Of a stretch of DNA of 64,000 nt, positions 45,562 through 53,788 are shown in pieces (position 1 is the first letter of the stretch; the number at the start of each line of letters is the position of its first letter). The notes under the pieces were generated by a model. The model saw only the letters and a list, made by a program, of their open reading frames with translations, was not told where the DNA came from and did not search any database. The stretch comes from Burkholderia sp. BCC1644. Lineage in GTDB: Bacteria; Pseudomonadota; Gammaproteobacteria; Burkholderiales; Burkholderiaceae. The position numbers and the translations under genes are program-made. The stretch is from assembly GCF_902833225.1 (NCBI RefSeq), contig NZ_CADFEI010000003.1, forward strand, positions 434,001 through 498,000, written 5' to 3'.

Positions 45562-46257
45562 ATGGAACCGAAATCGACGAGCCCTGATGACATTCGCGCG
45601 GAACCTGCGTCGCCGCGTCGGCCAGAGCCCACGTCAGACGCGAAGTCGGCCGATGGCACGCGTGCGCTGACCCAGCGCGGCCGCAACACGGTCGGCCGCA
45701 TTCTGGAGAGTGCGATCGAGATCTTCGTCGTCGACGGCTATGGCGGCCTGACGATGCGCAAGGTCGCGACCGGCGCGGGGCTCGCGCTGTCGAACCTGCA
45801 GCACTACTTCCCGTCGCGCGAGGATCTCTTCGCGGCGATCATCAGTGAGACCACCTCCGAGTATTCGAGGAACTACGACAGCGTGCGGACCGACGCGACG
45901 CTGTCGCCCGAAGCGCGGCTGGAGAAAGTGGTCCGGATGCTGATCGAGGATGCGAAGCTGCCGCGAACCCAAAGCCTGTTCGTGAACATCTGGGCGCTCG
46001 CGCATGCGCACGAGTTTGCGCGGCAGGCGATGGAAGACGCATACCTGTTCCAGCGCCAGATGATTGCCGGCTTCGTCACGGCGGTGAATCCCGGCCTGAC
46101 GCCGCAGCAACTCGCGCGCCGGTCGGCACTGATCACCGCGCAGATCGAAGGGCTGGGCGTATTGATCCCGCAGCGCAATCGCTTCCCGTCCGATATCAAG
46201 GGAATGGAAGACGAAGCGGTGAAGGCCGTGCTCACCGTGGCATCGTTGCCGGGCTGA
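45562..46257 (+). CDS. TetR-family repressor of the MMPL/DUF1302/DUF1329 operon
   Basis: A 231-residue TetR protein. A 45-residue polar lead precedes the HTH (about 48-95: GRNTVGRILESAIEIFVVDGYG, LTMRKVATGAGLALSNLQHYF, PSREDLFAAI). The C-terminal ligand-binding domain has no family name I can give. The ATG is preceded by GGAGGAG. Three copies of one palindrome between it and the divergent operon mark its targets. The inducer is probably the hydrophobic cargo of the pump (inference). Confidence 0.9.
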   Translation: MEPKSTSPDDIRAEPASPRRPEPTSDAKSADGTRALTQRGRNTVGRILESAIEIFVVDGYGGLTMRKVATGAGLALSNLQHYFPSREDLFAAIISETTSEYSRNYDSVRTDATLSPEARLEKVVRMLIEDAKLPRTQSLFVNIWALAHAHEFARQAMEDAYLFQRQMIAGFVTAVNPGLTPQQLARRSALITAQIEGLGVLIPQRNRFPSDIKGMEDEAVKAVLTVASLPG

Positions 46258-46579
46258 ACGCGCGGCAACGGTCTGCCGCCGCTGCAAACGGGAACGCTTG
46301 CGGCCATGCGCCCTTGCCGGCCAGCGCAGAGCCGAGCCGAGCCAATCGACTTGGAGATTGACCGCGCACGCGACGACACCGGCCGGAATCGCGGCGACGC
46401 GCTGTTGCGCCGCGAACGGCGCGAGCGTGAGGCCGGGTGCGGGAATCGTGCCCGTCATCATCGGACACGGAAGCGGAATCGGATCGTGCCGTTCGCGCAA
46501 CATGTCGTCTGTCGCCGCGCGCCGGCGCCGCGCCTGTGACGCGTCTTGCGCCCCGTCGCCGTCAGCGCACCGACGCGCG
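46258..46579. other. 322-base gap between convergent tetR and dehydratase genes
   Basis: No gene, promoter or clear terminator is visible. Open frames here have the Arg-rich composition of shadow frames. Confidence 0.5.
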
Positions 46580-47440
46580 TCAGGCAAGCGTCGCGGTCGC
46601 CTGCATCGTCAGCCAGCCGTCGCGATCCTTCGCCCACAGCTCGATCGTGCGGCCGTCGTCCGACGGCTTGCCGCACAGCGTGAACGGCTCCCCGTCGAAG
46701 GTCGGGCGCACCGCGCGGAACGCGAAGCTCGCGAGCGTCGCGTCCGGCCGTTCGCGATGCACGAGATCGACGAGCAGCGTCGCGATCAGCGGGCCGTGCA
46801 CGACGAGCCCCGGATAGCCTTCTTCCTGCGTCACGTAGCTGCGGTCGTAGTGGATGCGGTGGCCGTTGAAGGTCAGTGCCGAATAGCGGAACAGCATCAC
46901 GGCGTCGGCCGTGACGGTGCGCGCCCACGTTTCGCCCGTGGGCGCCGCGACCGGCTTCTGCGCCGGCGCGCCCGGCTGCGGCGCGTCGCGATAGACGATG
47001 TCGTGCTCTTCCTCGACGCACAGCGCGCCATCGGATTCGATCCGGTGCTGCACCGTCACGAACACGAGCCGCCCGCTGCGGCCCGTCTTGTCCTCGATGT
47101 TCGCGATCGTCGATTCGCGCGTCGCGCGCCGCCCCGCACGCAGCGGCGCATGAAACGTCAGCCGGCCGCCGGCCCACATGCGGCGCGGCAACGGCACCGG
47201 CGGCAGGAAGCCGCCGCGCTTCGGGTGGCCGTCGGGGCCAACCTCGGCCAGCGGTGCGACGGGCAGGAAGTAGAGCCAGTGCCACATCGGCGGCACGACG
47301 TCGCCGGGCGACGGGCGGTCGAGCGTGGCGGCCAGCGCGTTCAACGGGAACGCGGTGATGTCGTCGCCGAGCGTTTCGGTCTTGCCGGCCCACGCGTCGA
47401 GTGACACGGGTGCGGCGGGTTGCGAGGATGAGTTCGACAC
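46580..47440 (-). CDS. FAS1-like/HTD2-type hydroxyacyl-thioester dehydratase (MaoC hot-dog fold)
   Basis: A 286-residue double-hot-dog protein related to mesaconyl-C4-CoA hydratase and mitochondrial HTD2. The N-terminal half has GRLTFHAPLRAG and RSGRLVFVTVQHRI; the C-terminal half carries the hydratase-like FNGHRIHYDRSYVTQEEGYPGLVVHGPLIATLL (given here across the active-site Asp and His), with the catalytic His/Asp positions conserved. I chose GTG at 47440 because GGAG lies 9 bases before it. It adds or removes water from a CoA or ACP thioester. No pathway partner is adjacent. Confidence 0.83.
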   Translation of the reverse strand: MSNSSSQPAAPVSLDAWAGKTETLGDDITAFPLNALAATLDRPSPGDVVPPMWHWLYFLPVAPLAEVGPDGHPKRGGFLPPVPLPRRMWAGGRLTFHAPLRAGRRATRESTIANIEDKTGRSGRLVFVTVQHRIESDGALCVEEEHDIVYRDAPQPGAPAQKPVAAPTGETWARTVTADAVMLFRYSALTFNGHRIHYDRSYVTQEEGYPGLVVHGPLIATLLVDLVHRERPDATLASFAFRAVRPTFDGEPFTLCGKPSDDGRTIELWAKDRDGWLTMQATATLA

Positions 47441-47730
47441 TGATGGAGTCTCCGGTGCGCTGGCAATGGCCCTAATATGCACGCCGCACGCCGTTTCGCG
47501 AAGTCGGCTTTCCCGAACCGGGGCTTCGAATTTGCTTAACGCATGCGGCCCTGCCCGTCCTGCCGGACGATTTTCGTCTGACCATTCGAACCGTTCAAAT
47601 ATAGTCGCCACGCGCGCCGCGTGCGATTCCTGGCGCCAAGCTTACAGCTTGACCACCGCCGGCACGCCGCCTAAATTGCTTCTGACGGACCGGCCGCGCC
47701 ACGAGCGACATGTCATCCGGGTGAAAAAAA

Positions 47731-47746
47731 CGATAGTTTGCTATCG
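47731..47746. promoter_or_regulatory. MarR-type operator over the efflux operon promoter
   Basis: CGATAG-TTTG-CTATCG is a perfect 6-bp inverted repeat. It covers the -35 box of the predicted promoter of marR-fusC, so binding of the MarR protein would block RNA polymerase. Such short palindromes are typical of the MarR/SlyA family. Confidence 0.65.
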
Positions 47747-47766
47747 AATATTTTTGCCCCTATCAT
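47738..47766 (+). promoter_or_regulatory. Predicted promoter of the marR efflux operon, possibly leaderless
   Basis: TTGCTA (4 of 6) and TATCAT (5 of 6) are 17 bases apart. A start site seven bases after the -10 box would be at 47773-47774, on the A of the marR ATG, so the mRNA may have no leader. In agreement, no Shine-Dalgarno sequence precedes this ATG (only CATCTCGGCC). Confidence 0.55.
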
Positions 47767-47773
47767 CTCGGCC

Positions 47774-48253
47774 ATGACCAATCTGCACGACCTCCGCCTC
47801 GCCGTCAGCAGCCTGCTGGTGCTGTCCGCGCGCAAGTGGCGCCGCACCAGTGACGGCGTGCTGACCGCGTACAACGTGTCCGAGGCCTGCGCGACGCCGC
47901 TCCTGATCGCCGGCCGGCTCGGCGAAGGCGTCCGGCAGGGCGCGCTCGCCGAACACGTCGGCATCGAAGGGCCGTCACTCGTGCGCCTGCTCGACCAGCT
48001 GTGCGCGGCCGGCCTCGCGCGTCGCGACGAGGATCCGCACGACCGCCGCGCGAAAACGATCTCGCTGACGGCCGCCGGCCGCGCGGTCACCGCGAAGATG
48101 GAAGAAGACCTGCGCGTGCTGCGCGCCCAGGTGCTCAAGGGCGTGTCGCGCGCCGATCTCGAAACGACGCTGCGCGTGCTCGAAGCGTTCAACGCATCCG
48201 AGTCGCACTCGCCCGCCACGCGTCTCCCGCACGTCGACGACACCGCGTCATGA
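47774..48253 (+). CDS. MarR-family repressor of the efflux operon
   Basis: A 159-residue winged-helix regulator. The recognition helix region (GVRQGALAEHVGIEGPSLVRLLDQL) is followed by the wing RRDEDPHDRRAKTISLTAAG, the clear MarR signature (residues 50-105). The ATG stops at the next gene with an ATGA overlap, so repressor and exporter are translationally coupled. It most likely binds the aromatic acid that the pump exports. Confidence 0.92.
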   Translation: MTNLHDLRLAVSSLLVLSARKWRRTSDGVLTAYNVSEACATPLLIAGRLGEGVRQGALAEHVGIEGPSLVRLLDQLCAAGLARRDEDPHDRRAKTISLTAAGRAVTAKMEEDLRVLRAQVLKGVSRADLETTLRVLEAFNASESHSPATRLPHVDDTAS

Positions 48254-50373
48254 CCTATCCGAGCCTTCGCGACTGGCTGTTCTCGGGCAAGACGTTCGCC
48301 GCGTCGATGCTGGCGCTGTACCTCGGCCTGTATTTCCAGCTGCCGCGTCCGTACTGGGCGATGGCGAGCGTCTACATCGTGTCGAACCCGTTCGTCGGCG
48401 CGACGCGCTCGAAGGCGCTGTACCGCGCGCTCGGCACCGCGCTCGGCGCGGCCGCCGCGATCTTCTTCGTGCCGCCGTTCGTCGAGACGCCGCTCCTCTT
48501 CAGCATCATCGTCGCGACCTGGTGCGGCACGCTGCTCTACCTCGCGATCTCCGACCGCACCGCGCGCAGCTACGTGTTCATGCTCGCCGGCTATACGATG
48601 CCGCTGATCGCGCTGCCGACCGTGACCGATCCGTCCACCGTGTTCGACGTCGCGATCGCACGGACCGAGGAAATCGTGCTCGGCATCGTGTGCGCCAGCG
48701 TGGTCGGCAGCGCCGTGTTCCCGAACCGCCTCGCGCCGACGCTGATCGAGCGCACCGACGCATGGTTCAAGGACGCCGCGTTCTACGGCCGCGAGACGCT
48801 GTCCGGGCAGATCGCCGGCAAGGCGTTGTCGGCATGCCGGCAACGGCTCGCGGCGACGATCACCGGCCTCGAATTCCTGCTGAGCCAGCTGAGCTACGAC
48901 CATGCGCACCCGCGCATCCTCGCCCGCGCGCAGGCGCTCGCGGGCCGCATGCAGCTGTTCCTGCCGCTGATGTCATCGCTCGCCGATCCCTTGATCGCGC
49001 TGATGCGCGACCTGCACGTGCGCCCGCCCGCCCTCGATGCGCTGCTGGCCGATGCCGCGAAATGGTTCGACGCCCCGCTGCCGGCCGTGAAGACCGGCAC
49101 CGACGGCGACATGGCCCACGATCCGGTCGCGGACAACCTGCGCGAGCGCATCGCCGCGCTGCAGCCCGCCGACAGCGCGCTCGCGAGCTGGGACGGCGCG
49201 CTGCTGTCGAACGCGCTGTGGCGGCTGCGCCAGGTCATCGACATCTGGCAGGACTGCCGCTCGCTGCGCGCGCTGATCGCGAACGAATCGGGCGTGTGGC
49301 AGCCGCGCTACCGGCACTGGCGGCTCGGCGGCACCGAGCGCTTCTTCGATCGCGGGATGATGCTGTTCTCGACGCTGACCGTCGTGCTCGCGATCGTGTT
49401 CGCGTGCTGGCTGTGGATCTCGTCCGGCTGGCACGACGGCGCGGCGGCCGTCACGCTCGTGGCCGTGTCGTGCAGCTTCTTCGCCGCACTCGACGAACCG
49501 GCGCCGCTGGTGTTCAAGTTCTTCCTGTCGACCGCCGCGAGCGTCGTGTTCGCGGGCCTGTACCTGTTCGTCGTGCTGCCGCACGTGCACGACTTCGCGA
49601 TGCTCGTACTGATGTTCGCGGGCCCGTTCATCCTGATCGGCACGCTGCTGCCGCGCCCGCAGTTCAACATGGTGACGATGCTCGTCGCGGTGAACACGGC
49701 CACCTTCATCAGCATCCAGAGCGCGTACGAGGCCGACTTCTTCGTGTTCCTGAACAGCAACCTCGCGGGTGTCGCCGGGTTGCTGTTCGCGTACGTGTGG
49801 ACGCGCGCGACACGGCCGTTCGGCGCGGAGCTCGCGGTGCGGCGCCTGCTGCGCTCGGGCTGGGAAGACGTCGCGCGCTCCGCGTCGACCCAGCCGCTCG
49901 ACGACCAGCGCAACCACGCATCGCGAATGCTCGACCGCGTCACGCAGCTGCTGCCGCGCCTCGGCGCATCCGACGACCACCGCCACCCGTCGATCGAGAG
50001 CTTCCGCGACCTGCGCATCGCGCTGAACGCGCTCGACCTGCGCCGCTCGCGCCGCCGCCTGTCGGGCGACGTGCCCGACGCGATCGATCGCGTGCTCGCC
50101 GGCGTCACCGATCACTACGCGCGCTGCGCGGCCGCGAACGCGCGCCAGCCGGCGCCGCCGGCGTTGCTCGCGACGATCGACGACGCACTGCATCGCGTGG
50201 CCGGCCGCAGCCTGCCGGGCGCAGCGCCGGTCGACGGCAGCGCCGCGCCTGCGGCCCCGGCCACGCACCGCCGGCTGCGCGACACGCTGCACGCGCTCGT
50301 CGGGCTGCGCCTGTCGCTGTATCCGGCCGCCGCCGGCCAGGCGCCCCAGGCTCCGGACGGAGCACGCGCATGA
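48250..50373 (+). CDS. FusC/AaeB-family aromatic acid efflux membrane protein
   Basis: A 707-residue inner-membrane exporter with two helical bundles (about residues 15-165 and 365-520) separated by a cytosolic helical domain, and a long C-terminal cytosolic region ending in an Ala/Pro-rich tail. RPYWAMASVYIVSNPFVGATRSKALYR, near residue 33, is the AaeB/FusC N-terminal motif (read around Trp36). Relatives export p-hydroxybenzoate and fusaric acid. The order marR-fusC-DUF1656-MFP-OMF equals aaeXAB plus an outer-membrane factor. Confidence 0.88.
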   Translation: MTYPSLRDWLFSGKTFAASMLALYLGLYFQLPRPYWAMASVYIVSNPFVGATRSKALYRALGTALGAAAAIFFVPPFVETPLLFSIIVATWCGTLLYLAISDRTARSYVFMLAGYTMPLIALPTVTDPSTVFDVAIARTEEIVLGIVCASVVGSAVFPNRLAPTLIERTDAWFKDAAFYGRETLSGQIAGKALSACRQRLAATITGLEFLLSQLSYDHAHPRILARAQALAGRMQLFLPLMSSLADPLIALMRDLHVRPPALDALLADAAKWFDAPLPAVKTGTDGDMAHDPVADNLRERIAALQPADSALASWDGALLSNALWRLRQVIDIWQDCRSLRALIANESGVWQPRYRHWRLGGTERFFDRGMMLFSTLTVVLAIVFACWLWISSGWHDGAAAVTLVAVSCSFFAALDEPAPLVFKFFLSTAASVVFAGLYLFVVLPHVHDFAMLVLMFAGPFILIGTLLPRPQFNMVTMLVAVNTATFISIQSAYEADFFVFLNSNLAGVAGLLFAYVWTRATRPFGAELAVRRLLRSGWEDVARSASTQPLDDQRNHASRMLDRVTQLLPRLGASDDHRHPSIESFRDLRIALNALDLRRSRRRLSGDVPDAIDRVLAGVTDHYARCAAANARQPAPPALLATIDDALHRVAGRSLPGAAPVDGSAAPAAPATHRRLRDTLHALVGLRLSLYPAAAGQAPQAPDGARA

Positions 50374-50407
50374 TCCGGCTTCCCAACCTGTCCTTCCGAC
50401 CGCGACC

Positions 50408-50620
50408 ATGATCGGCGAAATCGACATCTTCGGCGTATTCGTGCCGGCTCCGCTCGTGCTGATGCTGATCGCCTACCTGATCAACATCGTCGTGCGCGCC
50501 GTGCTCGAGCGCGTCGGCTTCTACCGCCTCGTCTGGCACCGTTCGATCTTCGACCTCGGCATCTACGTGTTCGTGCTTGCCGCCGTCATCATCGCTTCCC
50601 ACCATCTCGTGGCTACCTAA
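50408..50620 (+). CDS. AaeX-type small membrane protein (DUF1656)
   Basis: A 70-residue protein with two helices (PAPLVLMLIAYLINIVVRAVL and LGIYVFVLAAVIIASHHL, quoted in part) and the DUF1656 lead IGEIDIFGVFVPAPL. It is always encoded between the AaeB/FusC and AaeA genes and is believed to be a small subunit of the pump. It begins 34 bases after fusC and ends 1 base before the next gene's GTG. Confidence 0.9.
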   Translation: MIGEIDIFGVFVPAPLVLMLIAYLINIVVRAVLERVGFYRLVWHRSIFDLGIYVFVLAAVIIASHHLVAT

Positions 50621-50621
50621 C

Positions 50622-51602
50622 GTGAAAAAATCCTGGCTCTCGGCAGGACAAATCCTGCTCACCCTGATCGTCGTCGTCGTGGCCGGCCTCGTGCTGTGGC
50701 GGATCATCAACTACTACATGTTCTCGCCGTGGACGCGCGACGGGCACGTGCGCGCCGACGTGATCCAGGTCGCGCCGGACGTATCGGGCCTCATCACGTC
50801 GGTACAGGTCGCCGACAACCAGGAGGTCAAGCGCGGCCAGGTGCTGTTCGTGATCGACCAGGCGCGCTACACGCTTGCGGAACGGCTCGCCGAAGCGACG
50901 CTCGCGCAGCGCCGCGCGACACTGGCCCAGGCGAAGCGCGAATACGCGCGCAACCTGCAGCTCGGCAACCTGGTCGCGAGCGAGCAGGTCGAGGAAAGCC
51001 GCACGCGCGTCGAGCAAGGCGAAGCCAGCGTCGCCGACGCGCAGGTGTCGCTCGACACCGCGAAGCTGAACCTGCAGCGCACGACGATCGTGAGTCCCGT
51101 AGACGGCTACCTGAACGACCGCGCGCCGCGCGTCGGCGAATACGTGCCGGCCGGCCGCGCGGTACTGTCGGTCGTCGACCGCAATTCGTTCCGCGTCGAC
51201 GGCTACTTCGAGGAAACCAAGTTGCGCGGCATCCACATCGGCCAGCCGGTCGACATCATCGTGATGGGCGAGCCGCATGCGCTGCGCGGCCACGTGCAAA
51301 GCATCGTCGCCGCGATCGAGGATCGCGACCGCACGCAGGGCGCGAACCTGCTGCCGAACGTGAACCCGGCGTTCAGCTGGGTGCGGCTCGCGCAGCGCGT
51401 GCCGGTGCGCGTCGTGCTCGACGAAGTGCCCGACGATTTCCGGATGATCGCCGGCCGCACCGCGACCGTCTCGATGCGCGACGCCGACACGCGCCGCAAC
51501 GGCAACGCGAAGCCGGCAGCCGGTGCCAGCGCGGCCTCGGCCGCGGCGCCGCTCTCCGCGGCATCCGGGGCAGCCGCCAGCGCGGCGGGAGCATCGCAAT
51601 GA
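50622..51602 (+). CDS. HlyD/AaeA-type membrane fusion protein
   Basis: A 326-residue periplasmic adaptor with one N-terminal helix (QILLTLIVVVVAGLVLW). VRADVIQVAPDVSGLITSVQVADNQEV, near residue 45, and TTIVSPVDGYLNDRAPRVGEYV form the two halves of the lipoyl domain, with the coiled coil between. The GTG start follows the DUF1656 stop by one base. An Ala/Ser-rich tail ends the protein. It bridges the FusC protein and the outer-membrane factor. Confidence 0.92.
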   Translation: MKKSWLSAGQILLTLIVVVVAGLVLWRIINYYMFSPWTRDGHVRADVIQVAPDVSGLITSVQVADNQEVKRGQVLFVIDQARYTLAERLAEATLAQRRATLAQAKREYARNLQLGNLVASEQVEESRTRVEQGEASVADAQVSLDTAKLNLQRTTIVSPVDGYLNDRAPRVGEYVPAGRAVLSVVDRNSFRVDGYFEETKLRGIHIGQPVDIIVMGEPHALRGHVQSIVAAIEDRDRTQGANLLPNVNPAFSWVRLAQRVPVRVVLDEVPDDFRMIAGRTATVSMRDADTRRNGNAKPAAGASAASAAAPLSAASGAAASAAGASQ

Positions 51603-53098
51603 ACCGGCACCGTCTGCGCCTCGCGGCTGCATTCGCGCCGCTTGCGCTCGCACTCGGCGCGTGCAAGTCCGTCGGCCCCGACTACACGCTGCCGCAGCAG
51701 GCGTACGTGAATGCGCCGCTCGCGAACCATGCGCTCAACGACGCGAACGGCACGCTCGTGTCGCGCGACGCGGTGCCCGGCAACTGGTGGCAGCTGTACG
51801 ACGATCCCGTGCTCGACGCGCTCGTGCGTGACGCGCTGAAATCGAACACCGACCTGCGCGTCGCCGCGGCCAACCTCGCGCGTTCGCGCGCGGCGCTGGA
51901 AGTCGCGAGCCAGCAGGGCGGGTTCTCTGGCGGCGCCGAAGCCGCCGTGCAGCGCGCGCAGGAATCCGCCGAGCAATACCTGCTCGAGAACAAGCTGCCG
52001 GTCGTCAACGAAGGCGCGGTCGGCATCAACGTGTCGTACGAGATCGACCTGTTCGGCAAGCTGCGGCGCGGTGTCGAGGCCGCGCGCGCGGACAGCGACG
52101 CCGTCAAGGCGGCCGGCGACCTGGCGCGCATCACCGTCGTCGCCGACGTCGTTCGCGCGTACGTCGAATCGTGCTCGGCCGGTGACGAACTCGCGATCGC
52201 GAAGCAGTCGCTCGCGCTGCAGAAGCAGCGCGTCGCGCTGTCGCAGCGGCTGCGCGATGCCGGGCGCGGCAACCAGACCGACGTGACGCGCGGCGTGACG
52301 CAGGTGCGCACGCTTGCCGCCGACATCCCGCGCTTCGAAGGCCGCCGCAAGGTCGCGCAGTACCAGCTTGCCGCGCTGCTCGCGCGCTCGCCAGCCGACC
52401 TGCCGAAAGCCGTTGCCGAATGCGAACGGCTGCCGAAGCTGCGACAGCCGATCCCGATCGGCGACGGCGCCGCGCTGCTGCGCCGCCGACCCGACGTACG
52501 CGAAGCCGAGCGGCAACTCGCCGCCTCGACCGCGCGGATCGGCGTGGCGACCGCTGCGCTGTATCCGTCGATCAGCATCGGTGCGTCGGCCGGCTCGGTC
52601 GGTGTCGCCGCCGACCTGTTCTCGTCCAACACGAATCGCTGGTCGTTCGGCCCGCTGATCAGCTGGTCGTTCCCCGTCAACGGCCAGCGCGCACGCGTGC
52701 GCGAAGCCGAGGCTGCGACGGGCGGCGCGCTCGCACATTTCGACGGCGTCGTGCTGAACGCGCTGCGCGAAACGCAGTCGAGCCTCGCGACCTATGCGGC
52801 CGACGTGCAGCGCACCGATGCGCTGCGCACGGCGTACGAATCGGCGCGCAATTCCGCCGACGAAACGCATCGTCTCTATGCGGCCGGCCGCGAGTCGTTC
52901 CTCTCCGATCTCGATGCGACGCGCACGCTGACGAGCGTGCAGGCGCAGGTTGCGGCGGCCGAAGGCCAGGTCGCGGCCGATCAGGTCCGGCTCTTCCTCG
53001 CGCTGGGTGGCGGGTGGGACAGTGACAACACGGCGAGCGCGCAGGGCGCCCGGCCCGACACCGCGCACGCCGCTTCGGCATCCGCGACGAACGAGTAA
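51599..53098 (+). CDS. NodT/OprM-type outer-membrane efflux lipoprotein
   Basis: A 499-residue TolC-like factor. A lipobox (LALGAC, acylated Cys22) anchors it in the outer membrane. VGPDYTLP at the mature start, NWWQLYDDPVLDALVRDAL, then IDLFGKLRRGVEAARAD and LLRRRPDVREAERQLAAS are the NodT family signatures. It overlaps the adaptor gene by four bases (ATGA) and completes the tripartite pump. A short Ala/Ser-rich tail follows the last helix. Confidence 0.93.
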   Translation: MNRHRLRLAAAFAPLALALGACKSVGPDYTLPQQAYVNAPLANHALNDANGTLVSRDAVPGNWWQLYDDPVLDALVRDALKSNTDLRVAAANLARSRAALEVASQQGGFSGGAEAAVQRAQESAEQYLLENKLPVVNEGAVGINVSYEIDLFGKLRRGVEAARADSDAVKAAGDLARITVVADVVRAYVESCSAGDELAIAKQSLALQKQRVALSQRLRDAGRGNQTDVTRGVTQVRTLAADIPRFEGRRKVAQYQLAALLARSPADLPKAVAECERLPKLRQPIPIGDGAALLRRRPDVREAERQLAASTARIGVATAALYPSISIGASAGSVGVAADLFSSNTNRWSFGPLISWSFPVNGQRARVREAEAATGGALAHFDGVVLNALRETQSSLATYAADVQRTDALRTAYESARNSADETHRLYAAGRESFLSDLDATRTLTSVQAQVAAAEGQVAADQVRLFLALGGGWDSDNTASAQGARPDTAHAASASATNE

Positions 53099-53107
53099 TA
53101 CCCCGAG

Positions 53108-53131
53108 CGTCATAGACTTCGGTATATAGCG
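53108..53131. promoter_or_regulatory. ModE-like site upstream of the molbindin gene
   Basis: CGTCATAGA-N6-TATATAGCG has the layout of the E. coli ModE operator as I remember it (CGTTATATT-N6-TACATAACG): two 9-base arms, six between, outer CG and inner AT-rich. The right arm fits well, the left arm less so. It lies 157 bases before the Mop gene. ModE would repress or activate it according to molybdate. Confidence 0.42.
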
Positions 53132-53287
53132 CCAGCATCGCAAAACGCCGTGTACAAAGGGGTTTTCGTGATTCGCACCATAGCATCCGGAGGGCGACGG
53201 ACGCCCGCATTGGCGGTAAACTCGCCGATGCATTCCGCTCATCTTTCGCTGCCGGTCCGGCAGCGACATCCACTCCGGAGATCCATC

Positions 53288-53713
53288 ATGCAAACCAGCG
53301 CTCGCAACCATTTCGCCGGCCAGGTCAGCGCCGTCAAGCCCGGTGCCGTCAACGACGAAATCACGCTCCGCACGCAGGACGGTCTCGACATCGTCGCCGT
53401 GATCACCCACGGCAGCGCGGCGTCGCTGGGCCTCGCGGCCGGCACGAAGGCGTTCGCACTCGTCAAGGCCTCGTCGGTGATCGTGATGGTCGACGTCGAC
53501 AGCAGCAAGGTATCGGCGCGCAACTGCGTCGCAGGGACCGTCGCGACGGTCACGAAGGGCGCGGTCAATTCGGAAGTCGTGATCAAGGCCACGGGTGGCG
53601 CCGAGATCGTCGCGATCGTCACCAACGACAGCGTCGATCGTCTCGGCCTCGCGAGCGGCTCGGCCGCGTCCGCGATCTTCAAGGCATCGAGCGTGATCGT
53701 CGGCGTCGAGTGA
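53288..53713 (+). CDS. Molbindin: tandem Mop/TOBE molybdate-binding protein
   Basis: A 141-residue protein made only of two Mop domains: TSARNHFAGQVSAVKPGAVN at 3-22 and the second copy VSARNCVAGTVATVTKGAVN at 75-94. The SARN and KxGAVN elements bind molybdate at subunit contacts, and molbindins of this form assemble as hexamers that store molybdate or tungstate in the cytosol. The second copy has Cys80 in place of the first copy's His8. It is followed 75 bases later by the nifQ-like gene. Confidence 0.92.
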   Translation: MQTSARNHFAGQVSAVKPGAVNDEITLRTQDGLDIVAVITHGSAASLGLAAGTKAFALVKASSVIVMVDVDSSKVSARNCVAGTVATVTKGAVNSEVVIKATGGAEIVAIVTNDSVDRLGLASGSAASAIFKASSVIVGVE

Positions 53714-53788
53714 TCGCGTGACGGTCGCGATGGCGAACCGTCCTGCGCCGCGCATCCGCGCGGCCCGGCTGTCATCCGGAGACATCCG

